Shown here one piece after another: positions 6,880 to 16,866 of a DNA stretch of 64,000 nt. The position numbers and the translations under genes were made by a program. The stretch is taken from assembly GCA_012522855.1 (NCBI GenBank), contig JAAYJQ010000023.1:1-64000 (forward strand), written 5' to 3'. Below the pieces are notes generated by a model. It searched no databases, was not told where the DNA came from, and was given only the letters and a program-made list of their open reading frames with translations. Within the stretch, counting starts at the first letter, position 1, and each line of letters opens with the position of its first letter. Source of the stretch: Bacteroidales bacterium. GTDB taxonomy: Bacteria > Bacteroidota > Bacteroidia > Bacteroidales > UBA932.

Positions 6880-9800
6880 ATGAAAAAAAGCAATTACTTT
6901 ATTCTGTTGTGCGTGCTGATGGCGTTCTCCCTGACAGCAAACGCGCAGAAAATTTCGCTGACAATGAGGAACGTCACAGTTCAGCAGGCGATCTTGGCAT
7001 TACAGAATCAAGGTTACTCGATTTCAGTAAAAACCGACGATGTCGATCTGAAAAAGGTGATCTCGATCGATGCGCAAGATCAGGAACTAAGCGCTGTAGC
7101 GGCGCAGATCTTCTCCGGCCAGAATGTGCAGTTTTCCGTAGATGGAAAGGTTCTGGTCGTCACGCAGGCTGCTGCGGAAGCCCCGAGGCAGCAAGATGCA
7201 AAGCAGCAGGTCAATGTCTCCGGAAGGGTCGTGGACCGGACCGGCGAACCCTTGATCGGGGCAGCCGTCCTTGTCAAGGGGACAGCCCGGGGCGTAAGCA
7301 CGGATGCTGCCGGCCATTACTCCATCAATGCCCTGCCCGAGGATGTCCTTGAGTTTTCTTTCATCGGATTCACCCCGATGGAAATCCCGGTGGGCATCAA
7401 TACCGTGATCAATTGCACGCTTCTGGAAGACCTGAACTTCCTCGAAGACGTCGTGGTGGTGGGATATGGAACACAGAGCAGAAAGACGCTCTCGTCGGCA
7501 ATTGCCAAAGTGGATGGCGAAAAATTGACGGGTGCCCCGGTTTCTTCCGTCGGAGAAGCTCTTAAAGGAAAGGTTACGGGGCTGCGCGTCACGTCCAACA
7601 ACAACAACGCAGGCGAGGCGCCTCGTTTCTTGATTCGCGGCGGCTCTTCCATCAACAGAAGCAATGATGCGCTTACCCTCGTGGATGGTGTAGAACGTAA
7701 CATCAGCGACCTCAACCCCAATGACATCGAGTCAATTGAGGTCTTCAAGGACGCTGCCTCTTCCGCAATCTATGGAGCCCGCGCGTCAAACGGCGTCATC
7801 GTGGTTACGACAAAGAAAGGAAATCCCTACAAGCAGCCGCAGATTGTATTTGATTCCCAGATGGGTGTGGCCAGCCCTTCCCGTCTTTGGGATTTGGCGG
7901 ATGCCACGGAGTTCTTGACCATCGTGCGCCCGGCCGCCGCCCAGGGTCCCAATGCTTCTCTTGTGCTCGACGGCCTTAACGGACCGGGCATCGGCAACAC
8001 CACTTCAACGGCTACATATTCAACACGTTACCTTAATGATGGCGAAACGGTTCCGGAGGGCTACCTCTCCATGGCAGACCCGGTGAATCCGTCCAAAACG
8101 ATTATTTACACCAACAAGAACTGGCAAAAGGAGTGGTTCCGTAATGTGTTGTATCAGAAGCAGTATGTCGGCTTGAATGGCGGTGACCAAAATCTGAAAT
8201 ACGCTGCGTCCGTCGGCTATTTGGGAGATCAGGGCATTTTGCCCATGAATAACTACGAAAACCTGACCATGCACGGCAATACTTCATTCAAGGTAACCAA
8301 AAATCTGGAAGCATCCACGACCTTCGATCTTTCTCACGGCAAAATACAACCTACCACGGACAATTATTTCGCAGCGATCGGCCGGGGACTGATGATGTCT
8401 CCTACCCACATCGGGCGATATCCTGACGGAACGTTCGCAACGGGCGGAACCAACAAGGTTCAGCAAAGCGCGGAGTTCTATTCCGCATTCTATGATCGCG
8501 CGCGGATCACGAACCAAGTTATGGGCAGCATCAACCTGAAGTGGAAAGTGACAGACTGGCTAAGCGCCAACGCGCAATACTCCTACTTTGACAACAACTA
8601 TCGCGGAAGCTACTACGCTCACGGTGAAGTTGATGGAACTCCAAACTACATCGAACAGACCCGTTCCACAACGGAGACCCGAACAGGGACGACCCGTAAT
8701 GTGTTCATCACTTATCTGACTGCCGACAAGTATTTCGGAAAACATCATCTTCAGGGAACAGCCGGCTATGACTGGAGCAAATGGCATTATGAATACCTTA
8801 CCGCCCGCAATACCGGCTCCTTGTCCGACAAGATCCCCTACCTTACGTCGGGCGGAGACAATACTTCCGGAACCATGTCCATGAGCAATCAGCGTCATGA
8901 CACTGCCTTGATCTCTTATTTCGCCCGCACACAGTACAGTTTTGCGGACAGGTATGTCTTTGCAGCCACATTCAGGGCGGATGGCTCTTCTCTCTTTCTC
9001 GGCGACAACAAGTGGGGGTATTTCCCCTCGGTTTCCGGCGCTTGGCTGATCAGCGAAGAGCCGTTCTTCGAGTCTATGACGGAGAAAATGAATATGCTCA
9101 AGTTGCGTCTCTCCTATGGCCAGACGGGCAACAACAGCATTTCCAGAACCGCTCCGTTGGGGGCTTTCAGCCAAGGCACCTATGCCGGCTACAACACCAT
9201 TCTCCCGTCCACTATGCAAAACAAGGACCTGAAATGGGAGACCACTACACAGATGGACATCGGCTTGGACATCGGCTTCTTCAATGACAGAATCCGTATG
9301 GTTCTGGACTACTACAACAAACGTACGGACGACCTGATTTTCGGAATCACATTGCCGGATACCGCCCAATTGACCAGCGTCCAGTCAAATGTCGGCAGCG
9401 TCCGTTTTTATGGAATGGAATTCGAATTGCACACTGTCAACATCAACAAGAAAGATCTCCATTGGACAACCGACTTCACCTATTCCTACAACCGCAACAG
9501 GGTTGTCGCCCTTCCTGAAGAGTACAGGTATGAAATCTTGGATATGAACGGAAACCCGACCGGGACCTTCGGTTATCGCATCGGAGGTACCGTTACCGCC
9601 AGCGGTTACCGCTACGGCGGCACAGCTGTCGGAGAACCTCTCGGAAGCATCTGGGGCTATAAGGTTGCCGGTATCCTTCAGACTGACGAACAGGCGGCGG
9701 CCGCTTATTATGATAACAGCTCACACGGTTATCGTCGCTCGGACGGTCTGTCCATCCAAGGACGCAAGGACGCAGGCGACTTTGAATGGGTCAACCGCTA

Positions 9801-10422
9801 CGGAACCGCAAAAACAGCGGACGGAAAGGAACAGATTGACGGTACCGACCTGTTCCTGATCGGCAATGTAATGCCTCATTCCATCGGCGGCATCAACAAC
9901 ACCATCAATTGGAAGCGGCTCACATTCAATATCTATTTCGATTATGCGCTCGGACATTCGATCTACAACTACATGAAGACACGCATGATGCAGAACACGC
10001 TCGGATATTCGAATGCCAATATTGACGTCCGTTTGTTCAACAATTCTTGGCGAAAGCCGGGCGACGATGCGACAACGGCCCGTTTCTTCCCGAATGACGC
10101 GGACTACGGCAACCGCAACTACTCCCGCGCCTCGGATTGGAACATCGAGCGGGCAGACTATCTTTGCCTGCGAGACGCCTCCGTATTCTACGATCTGCCT
10201 GACCGTTGGGCCAACTTCCTGCATATGAAGAAATTTACGGTGGGAATCACCGGCAACACGCTTTGGTACTTTACAAGGGTAAGCGGTGCCATCTCTCCTG
10301 AGACAGGCATCTCAACCGATTCCGGCTCGAACATGTATTCATCGACGAACAATGCGGGAGCCAGCGGAAACCTAGTTCCCTCAACAAGGAAAGTGCTGTT
10401 CAACATCAAGCTTACATTCTAA
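6880..10422 (+). CDS. SusC/RagA-type TonB-dependent transporter with STN domain
   Basis: A 1180-residue outer-membrane transporter. A signal peptide (MKKSNYFILLCVLMAFSLTANA) is followed by an STN signalling domain at about 25-100 (LTMRNVTVQQAILALQNQGY). A carboxypeptidase-regulatory-like domain lies at about 110-190 (VNVSGRVVDRTGEPLIGAAV). A plug starts at VVVGYGTQSRKTLSSAI and contains RGGSSINRSNDALTLVDGV. The rest is a 22-strand-type barrel ending in RKVLFNIKLTF. Such proteins take up glycan or other ligands captured by SusD, powered by TonB. The STN domain shows that this transporter also signals to the FecR/FecI pair just upstream. The substrate cannot be read from the sequence; its neighbours suggest phosphorylated polyols. 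Confidence 0.93.
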   Translation: MKKSNYFILLCVLMAFSLTANAQKISLTMRNVTVQQAILALQNQGYSISVKTDDVDLKKVISIDAQDQELSAVAAQIFSGQNVQFSVDGKVLVVTQAAAEAPRQQDAKQQVNVSGRVVDRTGEPLIGAAVLVKGTARGVSTDAAGHYSINALPEDVLEFSFIGFTPMEIPVGINTVINCTLLEDLNFLEDVVVVGYGTQSRKTLSSAIAKVDGEKLTGAPVSSVGEALKGKVTGLRVTSNNNNAGEAPRFLIRGGSSINRSNDALTLVDGVERNISDLNPNDIESIEVFKDAASSAIYGARASNGVIVVTTKKGNPYKQPQIVFDSQMGVASPSRLWDLADATEFLTIVRPAAAQGPNASLVLDGLNGPGIGNTTSTATYSTRYLNDGETVPEGYLSMADPVNPSKTIIYTNKNWQKEWFRNVLYQKQYVGLNGGDQNLKYAASVGYLGDQGILPMNNYENLTMHGNTSFKVTKNLEASTTFDLSHGKIQPTTDNYFAAIGRGLMMSPTHIGRYPDGTFATGGTNKVQQSAEFYSAFYDRARITNQVMGSINLKWKVTDWLSANAQYSYFDNNYRGSYYAHGEVDGTPNYIEQTRSTTETRTGTTRNVFITYLTADKYFGKHHLQGTAGYDWSKWHYEYLTARNTGSLSDKIPYLTSGGDNTSGTMSMSNQRHDTALISYFARTQYSFADRYVFAATFRADGSSLFLGDNKWGYFPSVSGAWLISEEPFFESMTEKMNMLKLRLSYGQTGNNSISRTAPLGAFSQGTYAGYNTILPSTMQNKDLKWETTTQMDIGLDIGFFNDRIRMVLDYYNKRTDDLIFGITLPDTAQLTSVQSNVGSVRFYGMEFELHTVNINKKDLHWTTDFTYSYNRNRVVALPEEYRYEILDMNGNPTGTFGYRIGGTVTASGYRYGGTAVGEPLGSIWGYKVAGILQTDEQAAAAYYDNSSHGYRRSDGLSIQGRKDAGDFEWVNRYGTAKTADGKEQIDGTDLFLIGNVMPHSIGGINNTINWKRLTFNIYFDYALGHSIYNYMKTRMMQNTLGYSNANIDVRLFNNSWRKPGDDATTARFFPNDADYGNRNYSRASDWNIERADYLCLRDASVFYDLPDRWANFLHMKKFTVGITGNTLWYFTRVSGAISPETGISTDSGSNMYSSTNNAGASGNLVPSTRKVLFNIKLTF

Positions 10423-10433
10423 TTCTTGCGACA

Positions 10434-11933
10434 ATGAAAAAGACTTATATATCTATCTTGACAGCGGTTCTTTGCCTGACCTGCCTGCCGGCCTGCCACG
10501 GCGACCTGGATATCGTCTATGATAACGCGCTCTCGGCCAGCAACATGTGGAAGGATCCTTCTGACTTGGAGCAGTCTGTTCCCGGTATCTATCAGAGAGT
10601 ACGAAGCTTCTTCTCTTCAAGTGAAGCCAACGTCTTCTATTACGGAGAAGTCCGTCTCGGAGACTACATGTGGGGCCCGTCTCTCAAAGACAAGGTGCAG
10701 GACAATTTCAAGATTTCCTGCCGTCATCAAACGCTGACACCCAGCAACACGATCGGTTGGTCCAACGCCTACAATGCAATTGACCAAGCGAACGCTGTGC
10801 TGGCACATTCTTCCAGTTGCAACGCTACGGAGGCGATGGTGAACTGGGCCAATGCGCAGGCATATTTCGCGCGGGCGTTCGTGTATTTCTATGTGGTGCG
10901 CCTTTGGGGCGAAGTTCCCTTGAACCTGCTTCCCGTAGAAGGAACAAGCCAGGAGGAAACCTATCCTTTCCAAGCGGCGCCGGAAGCCGTCTATGAGCAG
11001 ATCGGCAAAGATATCGCGGCTTGTGAGGCTTGCGGTGATGTTCTGGGCAGCGACAAGTATTTCGGAACAAAGGATGCCTTGAATATGCTGAAGGCAGAAT
11101 ACGCCCTCTGGATGTATTCCGTAAGGAACGGAGGGGACTCATACCTTGCTCTGGCGGAAACTGCGCTTAACGCGATCGGGATATCCGACCTCAAGCTTCT
11201 GAGCGACTATTCCAAGATCTTCGACCGCAACAACCGCAAAAATGCCGAAGTGATCTTCGCGATAAACAATACATCAACCAGCACCGCCGGTTATCAAGTG
11301 TTCTTTTGCCACACATCCAATGGTATCAAGAGCACGTATCGCCAGAATCCTGTCCCGATTTCATCCACGCAATGGTGGCACTATTCAAAGGACTTCCACG
11401 ATCTGCTGCTGGCAAGCAAGGCCGCCGGGGACAAGCGGGTTGACACGAACCTGAGTGTCGGCAACTACGGGGCTGACGGTGGCGAAATCAGCTGGTGCAA
11501 CAAGCTCCTCGGCGATATGGGCGGAAGCACCGTCGTCTTCGACAACGATCTTCTCTACAGCCGCTATGCGCTTGCGGTGATGATGCACGCTGAACTCAAG
11601 TACTACCAGGGAAAGTATTCCGAGGCATTGACGTCTCTGAACCTGATTGCAAAACGCGCCTACGGCAAGGACAACGTGTACACATCAACCTCACAGGCAG
11701 ACGTCCTGAACGCGATTGTCAAGGAATATTTCCTTGAGTTCCCGGCTGAAGGCGTCATCTGGTGGGCTCTTATCCGTACCGGAAAGATTTGGGAATATGT
11801 CCCTAACTCCGAGATTCCGGGAGAAACGTTCGGAGATCTGCGCGCAAAGAACGCGAATATTCTTTTATGGCCGATTCCGCAGGGTTCCCTCAACAAGAAC
11901 ACGAACCTGCATCAGATCAAAGGCTGGGAGTAA
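10434..11933 (+). CDS. SusD/RagB-like surface lipoprotein
   Basis: A 499-residue lipoprotein with a lipobox in LTCLPACHGD. SusD-type features include NMWKDPSDLEQSVPGIYQRV, the TPR-like NAYNAIDQANAVLAHSS, and AQAYFARAFVYFYVVRLWGEVPL, the typical RALRAFYYFxLVxxFGdvPl region. The C-terminus has VKEYFLEFPAEGVIWWALIRTGK and LLWPIPQGSLNKNTNLHQ. It caps the SusC barrel encoded 11 bases upstream and captures the substrate on the cell surface. Confidence 0.92.
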   Translation: MKKTYISILTAVLCLTCLPACHGDLDIVYDNALSASNMWKDPSDLEQSVPGIYQRVRSFFSSSEANVFYYGEVRLGDYMWGPSLKDKVQDNFKISCRHQTLTPSNTIGWSNAYNAIDQANAVLAHSSSCNATEAMVNWANAQAYFARAFVYFYVVRLWGEVPLNLLPVEGTSQEETYPFQAAPEAVYEQIGKDIAACEACGDVLGSDKYFGTKDALNMLKAEYALWMYSVRNGGDSYLALAETALNAIGISDLKLLSDYSKIFDRNNRKNAEVIFAINNTSTSTAGYQVFFCHTSNGIKSTYRQNPVPISSTQWWHYSKDFHDLLLASKAAGDKRVDTNLSVGNYGADGGEISWCNKLLGDMGGSTVVFDNDLLYSRYALAVMMHAELKYYQGKYSEALTSLNLIAKRAYGKDNVYTSTSQADVLNAIVKEYFLEFPAEGVIWWALIRTGKIWEYVPNSEIPGETFGDLRAKNANILLWPIPQGSLNKNTNLHQIKGWE

Positions 11934-11951
11934 TTCAAAAGCAAAAAGATT

Positions 11952-12383
11952 ATGAAAATGAATATCTTAAAATGGTTTTTACCTGTCCTGTTTGTTTTAG
12001 GAATGGCCGCAGCCTGTGACAAGGATCTCAATATGGACGGGGCTGACACGACGTCCCTGCGGGTGTCCGTTACGCCGGCGCCTGGTACTATATCCGCTGC
12101 CGGAACAAGTTTCACGGCGGCCGTGATCGTGAATCAGGGTCAGAAATTTGAAGTTCCCTGGACGGTGTCCGTGGACAACAATCCGTCATGGATTACAGTT
12201 GAGACGACAACATTGGACAGAACCTTTACCGGAACCTACGGCGGAGACGATGCGTCCTACACGGTGGCAGGCATCAAGGTTACCGTTTCGCCCAATAATA
12301 CAGGCGCGAAACGAATGGCGAACCTGCGTTTTACCGTGGCGGACAACAGTTCCGTCATCTACACGATCAATCAGGCGCAGTAA
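11952..12383 (+). CDS. Small BACON-like surface lipoprotein
   Basis: A 143-residue lipoprotein with the lipobox in VLGMAAACDKD. The body resembles a single BACON-type Ig fold: W.V..NNPSWITVETTT, then a long insertion, IKVTVSPNNTGAKRMANLRFTV and a terminal YTINQAQ strand. BACON modules in Bacteroidota often bind mucin-type or other glycans, or simply act as spacers. It lies 18 bases after SusD, in the position usually held by a surface glycan-binding protein, and its stop overlaps the next start by one base (TAATG). Confidence 0.7.
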   Translation: MKMNILKWFLPVLFVLGMAAACDKDLNMDGADTTSLRVSVTPAPGTISAAGTSFTAAVIVNQGQKFEVPWTVSVDNNPSWITVETTTLDRTFTGTYGGDDASYTVAGIKVTVSPNNTGAKRMANLRFTVADNSSVIYTINQAQ

Positions 12384-13333
12384 TGAAGACCGGAAAATTC
12401 TTGACAACAGTTCTGGCGGCAACTTTGATGGCGCTTCAGCCGACAAGTTGCAATCCCAAACTGAACATAGAGCCCGTCAAGCCGGTCACTCCGACAACTG
12501 ATCCGAACGGCGATGAAGGTGACGAAACCATAGACCTTCCGACAGAGCCCGCCTCTTGCACGAACAAGATTGTAGCGCATCGCGGAGGTTCTTCCGAATG
12601 CGGCGCCCCGGACAATTCCCGAACGTCGTTGAAGTATGCGATGGGCCTGAAGTGCTATGCGATGGAATGCGACATCTACTGGACAAAGGACAATGACATT
12701 GTCGTCGCACATGCGACGGACACGTATTTCATCAACAATCTCAAACCTTGGGAGCATACACTCGAGGAACTGCGCAAGGCCGGAAAACTCTCCAACGGAG
12801 AAGAATTGCCGTCCCTGACTGAGTTTCTGGATATCGTCCAGGTCGAGGGAAACTGCACCAAGCTGTGCCTTGACATCAAGAACCTTGACGGAACGCTTAC
12901 GGATTATCCGATAAAGGCTGTCCAGAGAGCTTGTGAGATTATTGCGGCTAGAAAGGCCGAAAAGTTCTGTGAGTTTATCTGTACCAGCAACACAGCTGTG
13001 GCGGCCGCGGCGGCGGTTTGCCAAACAAAATACGGGATTCCTGTCGGCTGGATGTCCAACTCCGAACCGCATGTTCACCTGTCAAAAGGATTCACCTGGG
13101 CGAACCTCAGCACGGTCTACATCGAGCCGTACGGTACCCACGCTACGCAACGGACGATCGACCAGTACCTGAACGCCGGCATGGAGTTCAGCGTATACAA
13201 CGTCGACAAGCAAAAAGGTGATGGAAACGCCGCCTACAGCGATGAGGCCGTCGCCTACTTTGTCAGCCGCTACAAGGATCTCCGCTGCATTTGTACCAAT
13301 TATCCGAAATGGCTTCTTTCCAAAGTACAATAA
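12383..13333 (+). CDS. Glycerophosphodiester phosphodiesterase-family lipoprotein
   Basis: A 316-residue lipoprotein (lipobox around LQPTSCNPK) with a GDPD TIM-barrel domain from about residue 60. Visible motifs are IVAHRGG, APDNS in place of the family's PENT, AMECDIYWTKDNDIVVAHA with the metal-binding Glu and Asp, and KLCLDIKN. The second catalytic His is present, but the usual following Asp (HD) is Ala. The family hydrolyses glycerophosphodiesters to glycerol-3-phosphate and an alcohol. The departures at PENT and HD suggest a different specificity or weaker activity. Because it is lipidated and next to SusD, it probably acts at the outer membrane. Confidence 0.85.
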   Translation: MKTGKFLTTVLAATLMALQPTSCNPKLNIEPVKPVTPTTDPNGDEGDETIDLPTEPASCTNKIVAHRGGSSECGAPDNSRTSLKYAMGLKCYAMECDIYWTKDNDIVVAHATDTYFINNLKPWEHTLEELRKAGKLSNGEELPSLTEFLDIVQVEGNCTKLCLDIKNLDGTLTDYPIKAVQRACEIIAARKAEKFCEFICTSNTAVAAAAAVCQTKYGIPVGWMSNSEPHVHLSKGFTWANLSTVYIEPYGTHATQRTIDQYLNAGMEFSVYNVDKQKGDGNAAYSDEAVAYFVSRYKDLRCICTNYPKWLLSKVQ

Positions 13334-13344
13334 AGTTTAATATT

Positions 13345-16300
13345 ATGGACATAAAGCATTACTTAGCAATACTATTCATTTCCTTACCATTTGCATCTTC
13401 CTGTTTACAGCAGGTGGAAACCGTTCCTGAATCCAAGGCGGTGGTAGCGTTTGGCTCCGAGGAGGTCGCTGTCCCTGCAGCTGCATCCGATCTGACGGTT
13501 GCGGTGAATGCCAATTGCGATTGGACCGCTTCTACAGAAGATTCCTGGATTCAAGTCGCTCCTCCGACAGGAACCAAAGCAACGAAATCCATAACACTTT
13601 CCGTCGCGGAGAACACGATTGAGGAAACGCCCCGTTCAGGCCAGGTCACACTGATAGGAAACGGTGTGGCCGCGACACTGAAAGTCAATCAGGCCGCTCC
13701 TGCAGGTCCTGTTCCTCCGGGAACAGAGCTTTATACAGCAGAGGATTTCATGACCTTCCTGCAACTTGCGCAGGACTTCACTCCCGCTGACGTTACGATC
13801 GTCTTCAACGACATCGATCTGGGAGGAGCCACTATTCCTTCGGTTGCCGCGTATTCAGGCATCCTTGAAGGCCGGAATCACAAGATCTACAATTTCAAGA
13901 TCGCGTCTGATTCCGAGTCCGCTGGCCTTTTCCTTACCAACAACGGCATCATCAAGGACCTGATTTTCGGTTCCTCCGACGGAACAAAGTATGACGGTGT
14001 CAGCCAGATTGCCGCAGCTGACGGAAAGGGCGGAGGAAGCATCGGTCTTGTCGCCGTCAACACAGGGACAATTGAGAATGTGACCAATTTCGCCACCATC
14101 AAGTTCGTCGCGGCATCCGTTACCGGCAAGGTCGGAATCGGTGGTATAGCAGGGACGGCAGGCGCTGGAGAAAAGGGCGCTTCCGTTCTCAAGAACTGCA
14201 CGAACAAAGCTTCCATCCTGGCTTCCGGCACGCTTGCGCAGGAAACCTCTATAGGAGGAGTTGTCGGTTATGTCGCCGCTGCGGGAACTTCGATGGAGTC
14301 TTGCACCAACGATGCCGACATCAGCATCGGCATTCCCGTCAAAAAGGTCTTCATGATCGGGGGTGTACTCGGAAGAACAGACAATGGCGGGACCTTCGAT
14401 AAACTCGTCAATAACGGAGAAGTATCTTATATTCAAGAAGACGCGCCATCAACCTGGATGGGTATCGCGGGCGTTGTCGGAGCCATTTACAAGGGTGGCG
14501 TCTTGACGAACTCGACCAACAATGGTGCCGTGTCGTCCAATCTCCAGCAGGTGAACCGCATCGGCGGAATCCTCGGTGTATTGAACACGGGCGGAAAGGT
14601 TGAAGGCTGTACCAACAACGCTCCCGTTACGCTCGATCAAGCTCAACCCAACGGCAATTGGCAGGCAGTCGGCGGTATTGTCGGATTCCAAGAGAAGAGC
14701 GCCGCCGAACTCGATAACATCGTCGCCGCCAACACCAATAAGGGCGATATCTCGGTCTCCATAGAAAACACGACAACCCATGCCAACAAGGTCTCTGCCG
14801 GTGGCGTGATCGGTGCCGCATGCCGAGAACTTAAAGCAATGGACAACACCAACCTTGGCGATGTCACCGTCGTGAACAGGGCTGCCGGCGCTGTCTACGC
14901 AGGCGGTATCTATGGCGGCCTGTACAAGTTCCCCACCGTGATTTCAACATCCGGAAATGTGAATGCCGGAAAGATTTCGGCATCGACTTCAGACAATGCC
15001 GCGGTGTACGCCGGCGGTGTGGCAGGTTATATTGCCGGAGCGGGTGGCGGCGATGCCAACAAAGTGACAATCAATCTCACCAACGAGAAGAATACCGGTG
15101 ATGTTGTATGTGCAAATGCTCCGACCGCCGGTTCCATCGCCGGTTTCAACGGCAACGGAAAACTGGTTGACAGCCAAGTCGGCGGTACCGTCAACGGCGT
15201 AGCCGTTACGGCTGCCAATATGGCCGCTCTCATCCAGGGATCCTCCAGTACAGGCACTTACGAGAATCCTACCGCACTCTCCGGCGGTGTGGTCGAGGGC
15301 AACGGCATCAAGAATGCGGATGATCTCAGGGCTTTTCTCACAGCCTCTGACTATTCACAATGGTCAGAAGAGGGTGTCGTGAGAGTTCTTGCGGACATTG
15401 ACGCCTCGTCCATTGAATCGCTTCAGATCGCGAACATCGCAGCGGGTGTTGTGATCGACGGCCTCGGCCACAAGATCTACAACATCAGGTCTGTGTCCCA
15501 TGAAACCACGACCGGCGTCATTCTCGTCAACAACGGCACCGTCAAGAATCTCTATTTCGGAACAAAGGATGGTCTGAAATACGATGGCGTGAGCCTCATC
15601 AGCGCCGCAGAAGGCAAGGGTGGCGACCAAACCGGCCTTGTGGCCGTGAATAACGGCACGCTTGAAAACATCACCACTTTCGCTGCCGTTGAATTTGTTG
15701 CCGGGCCTTCCTCCGTTTCGGAGGTCGGCGTAGGTTGCCTTGTCGGAGAGACCAGGGAAAACTCTGTCATCAAGAATTGTGTCAATAAGGCGGAACTCAG
15801 GGTTTCAGGCGTTGCCACCAAGCAGATGGACTTCGGCGGCCTTGTAGGCTTTGCGACCGGAGATGGCGCCCGGGTGATGGATTGCAGCAATGAGGCCCCG
15901 GTGAAAATCACCGCCAAAGTTGCCAAAGTATTCCACTTCGGAGGTCTTGTCGGCAGAACAAACGGACTTGTTTCAATTGAGAATTGTCATAACAGGGCTG
16001 ACGTCACCTATGAACAGAGTGAAGATCCTTCGACTTGGATGAGCATCGGGGGCGTCGTAGGTTCTGTTTATGTGGGCGGAAATATTCTAAACTCTAACAA
16101 TACGGGGGCGATTTATTCGAATTCCCAACAGGTCGTCCGCATGGGTGGCATCACCGGTGTCCTGAACACGGGAGGCGCCGTTTCCGGCTGTGTCAACGAA
16201 GGCACCTTGACCCTCAGCCAGACGGCAAACGGAAATTGGCAGAGTGTAGGCGGCATTGTCGGCTTCCAGGAAAAGAGCAAGACCGAAAAGGACAATGTCA

Positions 16301-16863
16301 TTTCGGGCAACACCAACAAGGGTTCTATAACGGTCTCCCTTGAAAACACGACGACCCATGCGAACAAGGTGGGTGTCGGCGGCATCATTGGTGAAGGCTG
16401 TCTTGCCCTGAGCGTCAAAAACAACACCAATACAGCCCCCGTCAAGGTAACCAATGCGGCTGCCGGAGCCGTTTGGGCAGGCGGTATCTATGGCGCCCTC
16501 ATCAAGAACAAGCAGGAGATCGAGTGCTCCGGCAACACAAACTCCGGATCGGTGACTGCCTCGACTTCCGACAACGCAGCGGCTGCGGCCGGCGGTGTCG
16601 TAGGTTACATTGCAGGATCAAGCGGAGGAGATGCCAACACTGTGGTCTTGACGCTGAAGAACGAGAAGAGCACGGGATCCGTCACTTGCGGCAATGCAGA
16701 GGCGACAGGAGCCATCGCCGGGAACAATGCCGGCGGCGCCCTTGATTCTTGCATTGCAGGTGGTTCAGTCAACGGCACGGCCGTTACGGAAGCCAACCTT
16801 GGAACCCTTGTGCAGGGTTCCGTAAGCACGGGAACCGTTTCAGGAACCACTTTGGCCCAGTAA
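13345..16863 (+). CDS. Large duplicated GLUG-like repeat lipoprotein with BACON domain
   Basis: A 1172-residue protein. The start MDIKHYLAILF at 13345 is chosen because it gives a clean signal with lipobox FASSC; the frame is open further upstream, but that part overlaps the preceding gene. Residues about 25-112 form a BACON-like domain (NCDWTASTEDSWIQVAPPTG). Two homologous halves of about 520 residues follow, near 128-650 and 652-1170, built of short Gly-rich repeats of the GGVVGYV / GGILGVLNTGG kind. These resemble GLUG motifs and a right-handed beta-helix. The halves match closely, for example TNKGDISVSIENTTTHANKV against TNKGSITVSLENTTTHANKV. No catalytic site is visible. A substrate-binding or adhesin role at the surface is likely. 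Confidence 0.75.
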   Translation: MDIKHYLAILFISLPFASSCLQQVETVPESKAVVAFGSEEVAVPAAASDLTVAVNANCDWTASTEDSWIQVAPPTGTKATKSITLSVAENTIEETPRSGQVTLIGNGVAATLKVNQAAPAGPVPPGTELYTAEDFMTFLQLAQDFTPADVTIVFNDIDLGGATIPSVAAYSGILEGRNHKIYNFKIASDSESAGLFLTNNGIIKDLIFGSSDGTKYDGVSQIAAADGKGGGSIGLVAVNTGTIENVTNFATIKFVAASVTGKVGIGGIAGTAGAGEKGASVLKNCTNKASILASGTLAQETSIGGVVGYVAAAGTSMESCTNDADISIGIPVKKVFMIGGVLGRTDNGGTFDKLVNNGEVSYIQEDAPSTWMGIAGVVGAIYKGGVLTNSTNNGAVSSNLQQVNRIGGILGVLNTGGKVEGCTNNAPVTLDQAQPNGNWQAVGGIVGFQEKSAAELDNIVAANTNKGDISVSIENTTTHANKVSAGGVIGAACRELKAMDNTNLGDVTVVNRAAGAVYAGGIYGGLYKFPTVISTSGNVNAGKISASTSDNAAVYAGGVAGYIAGAGGGDANKVTINLTNEKNTGDVVCANAPTAGSIAGFNGNGKLVDSQVGGTVNGVAVTAANMAALIQGSSSTGTYENPTALSGGVVEGNGIKNADDLRAFLTASDYSQWSEEGVVRVLADIDASSIESLQIANIAAGVVIDGLGHKIYNIRSVSHETTTGVILVNNGTVKNLYFGTKDGLKYDGVSLISAAEGKGGDQTGLVAVNNGTLENITTFAAVEFVAGPSSVSEVGVGCLVGETRENSVIKNCVNKAELRVSGVATKQMDFGGLVGFATGDGARVMDCSNEAPVKITAKVAKVFHFGGLVGRTNGLVSIENCHNRADVTYEQSEDPSTWMSIGGVVGSVYVGGNILNSNNTGAIYSNSQQVVRMGGITGVLNTGGAVSGCVNEGTLTLSQTANGNWQSVGGIVGFQEKSKTEKDNVISGNTNKGSITVSLENTTTHANKVGVGGIIGEGCLALSVKNNTNTAPVKVTNAAAGAVWAGGIYGALIKNKQEIECSGNTNSGSVTASTSDNAAAAAGGVVGYIAGSSGGDANTVVLTLKNEKSTGSVTCGNAEATGAIAGNNAGGALDSCIAGGSVNGTAVTEANLGTLVQGSVSTGTVSGTTLAQ

Positions 16864-16866
16864 GTG

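Noticed and set aside
13291-13344. An upstream in-frame ATG for the repeat lipoprotein
   Set aside because: It overlaps the end of the GDPD gene and would hide the lipoprotein signal; the ATG at 13345 gives a proper signal peptide and lipobox.
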